A stretch of DNA of 64,000 bases, taken from Pseudomonas endophytica (GTDB lineage: Bacteria > Pseudomonadota > Gammaproteobacteria > Pseudomonadales > Pseudomonadaceae). The stretch covers positions 62,001 through 126,000 of the forward strand of contig NZ_LLWH01000112.1 in NCBI RefSeq assembly GCF_001411475.1, read 5' to 3'. The notes beneath the pieces are model-generated. The model searched no databases and was not told the origin of the DNA. It saw only the letters and a list, made by a program, of their open reading frames with translations. This document shows, one piece after another, positions 62,105-64,000 of the stretch; position 1 is the stretch's first letter; each line of letters starts with the position of its first letter. The position numbers and the translations under genes are program-made.

Positions 62105-63214
62105 ATGCCCCCTGCTGCGCCAATCCTACTGACCCCAGGCCCTTTGACCACTTCTGCGCGCACCCGTCAGGCAATGATGCTCGACTGGGGCTCTTGGGAT
62201 GACAGCTTCAACCAGTTGACCGCCAGCCTATGCGAGCAATTACTCGCGATCATCAACGCCGCCAACACCCACCACTGCGTGCCAATACAGGGCAGCGGTA
62301 CTTTCGCAGTCGAAGCCGCAATTGGCACCTTGGTGCCTCGCAACGGGCATGTGCTGGTATTGATCAACGGCGCCTACGGCAAACGGCTAGCGAAAATCTG
62401 CAAAGTGATAGGCCGTCGCTTTAGCACCTTTGAAACAGCCGAAAACCAGCCGACTACCGCCGCCGATGTTGATCGCTTGTTGAACGCTGATCCGCGCATC
62501 AGCCATGTGGCTTTAATCCACTGCGAAACCAGCACCGGCATCTTGAACCCACTGTCCGACATAGCGGCGGTGATCGCCCAGCATGGCAAACGCCTGATTA
62601 TCGACGCCATGAGTTCATTTGGCGCCCTGCCTGTAGACGCACAGCACGTACCGTTTGACGCGTTGATCGCCGCCTCAGGCAAATGCCTTGAGGGCGTCCC
62701 GGGTTTAGGCTTTGTGTTCGCCCGTAAAGAATCACTGGCCAATGCCCAGGGTAATTGCCACTCGCTAGCAATGGACCTGCAAGACCAATACGCCTACATG
62801 TCCAAGACCGGACAATGGCGCTTCACGCCCCCCACTCATGTGGTCGCGGCACTGCACGAAGCCTTGCTGCAATACAAGGAAGAAGGCGGTTTACCTGCAC
62901 GTCATAAACGTTACGCAAACAATTGCCAGACCCTACTCAATGGCATGGCTCGCTTGGGGCTGCGCAGCTTCTTGCCTGAGGCGATCCAGGCGCCAATTAT
63001 CGTGACCTTCCACGCTCCGAAAGATCCGCGCTATCAGTTCAAAACCTTCTACGAGCGGGTTAAGGCCAAGGGTTTCATTCTGTATCCCGGTAAGTTGACC
63101 CAAGTCGAAACGTTCCGCGTCGGTTGTATCGGACAGGTCAATACCATCGACATGCACGCCGCGGTCAAAGCCATCGCCGACGTGCTGCGCGAAATGGAAG
63201 TGCTGGATATTTGA
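62105..63214 (+). CDS. phnW: 2-Aminoethylphosphonate:pyruvate aminotransferase
   Basis: A 369-residue PLP class V aminotransferase. [17 protein letters not shown] start signature, [28 protein letters not shown] and the PLP lysine K193 in [10 protein letters not shown] (K194 in Salmonella PhnW). It converts 2-aminoethylphosphonate to phosphonoacetaldehyde. GAGGAA lies 6 nt before the ATG at 62105. phnX follows after 68 bp. Confidence 0.95.
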   Translation: MPPAAPILLTPGPLTTSARTRQAMMLDWGSWDDSFNQLTASLCEQLLAIINAANTHHCVPIQGSGTFAVEAAIGTLVPRNGHVLVLINGAYGKRLAKICKVIGRRFSTFETAENQPTTAADVDRLLNADPRISHVALIHCETSTGILNPLSDIAAVIAQHGKRLIIDAMSSFGALPVDAQHVPFDALIAASGKCLEGVPGLGFVFARKESLANAQGNCHSLAMDLQDQYAYMSKTGQWRFTPPTHVVAALHEALLQYKEEGGLPARHKRYANNCQTLLNGMARLGLRSFLPEAIQAPIIVTFHAPKDPRYQFKTFYERVKAKGFILYPGKLTQVETFRVGCIGQVNTIDMHAAVKAIADVLREMEVLDI

Positions 63215-63282
63215 TTCAGCTCCCACCTCACAACACCCCTTTACCTCGCGCAGCCGAGGCTGCTCATACAGGATGTACAGAC

Positions 63283-64000
63283 ATGAACTACAGCAACCCA
63301 AGCACACTTCAGGCAGCGATTTTCGACTGGGCCGGTACTGTGGTCGACTTTGGCTCCTTCGCCCCGACTCAGATCTTTGTTGAAGCCTTTGCCGAATTCG
63401 GCGTGCAGATGTCCATAGATGAGGCACGCGGCCCCATGGGCATGGGGAAATGGGATCACATACGCACCCTTTGCGATCAGCCACAGATCAGCGAACGCTA
63501 CAAAAAAGCATTTGGCCGTACACCGAGCGACGACGATGTGACCGCGATTTACCAGCGCTTCATGCCACTGCAAATCGAAAAAATCGCCGAGCACTCGGCG
63601 CTGATTCCTGGCGCACTGCAGGCCATCGCCAACCTGCGTGAGCAAGGCATAAAAATCGGCTCGTGTTCGGGTTATCCCGCGCAGGTCATGGCCAAAGTCG
63701 TCGAACTGGCCGCCACCAGCGGCTACGTCGCTGACCACGTGGTGGCGACTGATGAGGTGCCCAATGGCCGTCCGTGGCCTGCTCAAGCCTTGGCCAACGT
63801 GATTGCAATGGGCGTTGATGATGTCGGTGCATGCGTCAAAATTGACGATACCGTACCCGGCATCCTTGAAGGTCGACGGGCGGGCATGTGGACAGTGGCA
63901 CTGGTGTGCTCCGGTAATGCGCTGGGCCTGACTTACGAGCAATACCGCGCGCTGGACTCCGCCACCTTGGCCACAGAGCGCAAACGCATTCACGCCCTGT
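63283..64000 (+). CDS. phnX: Phosphonoacetaldehyde hydrolase, truncated by the window edge
   Basis: An open frame of 239 codons without stop at the window end. It begins [15 protein letters not shown] with the HAD nucleophile D15 and has the Schiff-base lysine K56 in MGMGKWDHI, corresponding to D12 and K53 of Bacillus PhnX. GSCSGYP and [12 protein letters not shown] complete the HAD motifs. It hydrolyses phosphonoacetaldehyde to acetaldehyde and phosphate, so phnWX let the cell use aminoethylphosphonate as P source. About 270-275 residues are expected in full. Confidence 0.95.
   Translation, partial: MNYSNPSTLQAAIFDWAGTVVDFGSFAPTQIFVEAFAEFGVQMSIDEARGPMGMGKWDHIRTLCDQPQISERYKKAFGRTPSDDDVTAIYQRFMPLQIEKIAEHSALIPGALQAIANLREQGIKIGSCSGYPAQVMAKVVELAATSGYVADHVVATDEVPNGRPWPAQALANVIAMGVDDVGACVKIDDTVPGILEGRRAGMWTVALVCSGNALGLTYEQYRALDSATLATERKRIHAL

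Overview
The window is a chromosomal segment of a gamma-proteobacterium, almost certainly a fluorescent-group Pseudomonas with moderate GC. The basis is the gene set (SfnR, liu leucine-degradation cluster, PvdRT-OpmQ-type exporter, DUF2790 and DUF6124 proteins, LiuR), two Pseudomonas-specific small RNAs (CrcY-like and PrrF-like) and Pseudomonas REP elements. No insertion sequence, prophage, CRISPR array, tRNA or rRNA was seen. Both ends cut genes: pepP at the left and phnX at the right.

Layout. 0-11 kb: pepP start, IscS-like cysteine desulfurase divergent from the sigma-54 activator sfnR, a TSUP transporter, nudC, a dienoyl-CoA isomerase, the overlapping gnd-zwf-HAD operon, and a lipopolysaccharide phosphoethanolamine transferase. 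11-20 kb: an acetyltransferase; a BvgAS/EvgAS-like two-component system with a third, degenerate receiver protein downstream; and the Mg2+ P-type ATPase mgtA preceded by a candidate leader peptide. 20-33 kb: an iron-linked block with a Fur-boxed FpvI-like sigma factor, pvdR-pvdT-opmQ behind a PvdS-type promoter, two paralogous probable beta-propeller proteins, dkgB, zapE, two DUF2790 proteins, a PepSY protein, an FpvR-like anti-sigma factor and a Fur-like DNA-binding protein. 33-44 kb: LysR/aldo-keto reductase pair, tamA-tamB, a GNAT protein, xthA and a phosphate-binding/OmpA fusion.

44-56 kb: acyl-CoA and leucine catabolism. An acyl-CoA dehydrogenase/LysR pair is followed by liuR-liuE, the CrcY-like sRNA, and an acyl-CoA synthetase divergent from liuABCD. 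Three near-identical palindromes, one before liuR and two in the synthetase-liuA gap, are probably the LiuR operators. The sRNA has a sigma-54 promoter and many A-rich Hfq/Crc-binding motifs, so a carbon-catabolite-repression decoy is embedded in an amino-acid degradation cluster. 56-64 kb: an S24-type repressor whose two catalytic residues are both replaced, DUF6124, the Fur-boxed PrrF-like sRNA, an M14 carboxypeptidase, a leucine-rich-repeat protein kinase, a YeeN-type YebC protein, and a phosphonate module (LysR, phnW, phnX).

Most of the window is ordinary Pseudomonas core or common accessory genome. The points most worth follow-up are the two sRNAs, the apparently non-cleavable repressor, the split FpvI/FpvR pair with an exporter but no siderophore genes, the duplicated propeller-like proteins, the mgtA leader peptide, the BvgA-like heptads with the degenerate receiver, and a 27-bp-arm hairpin between akr and tamB. 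All functions were assigned by reading motifs; no database search was run.
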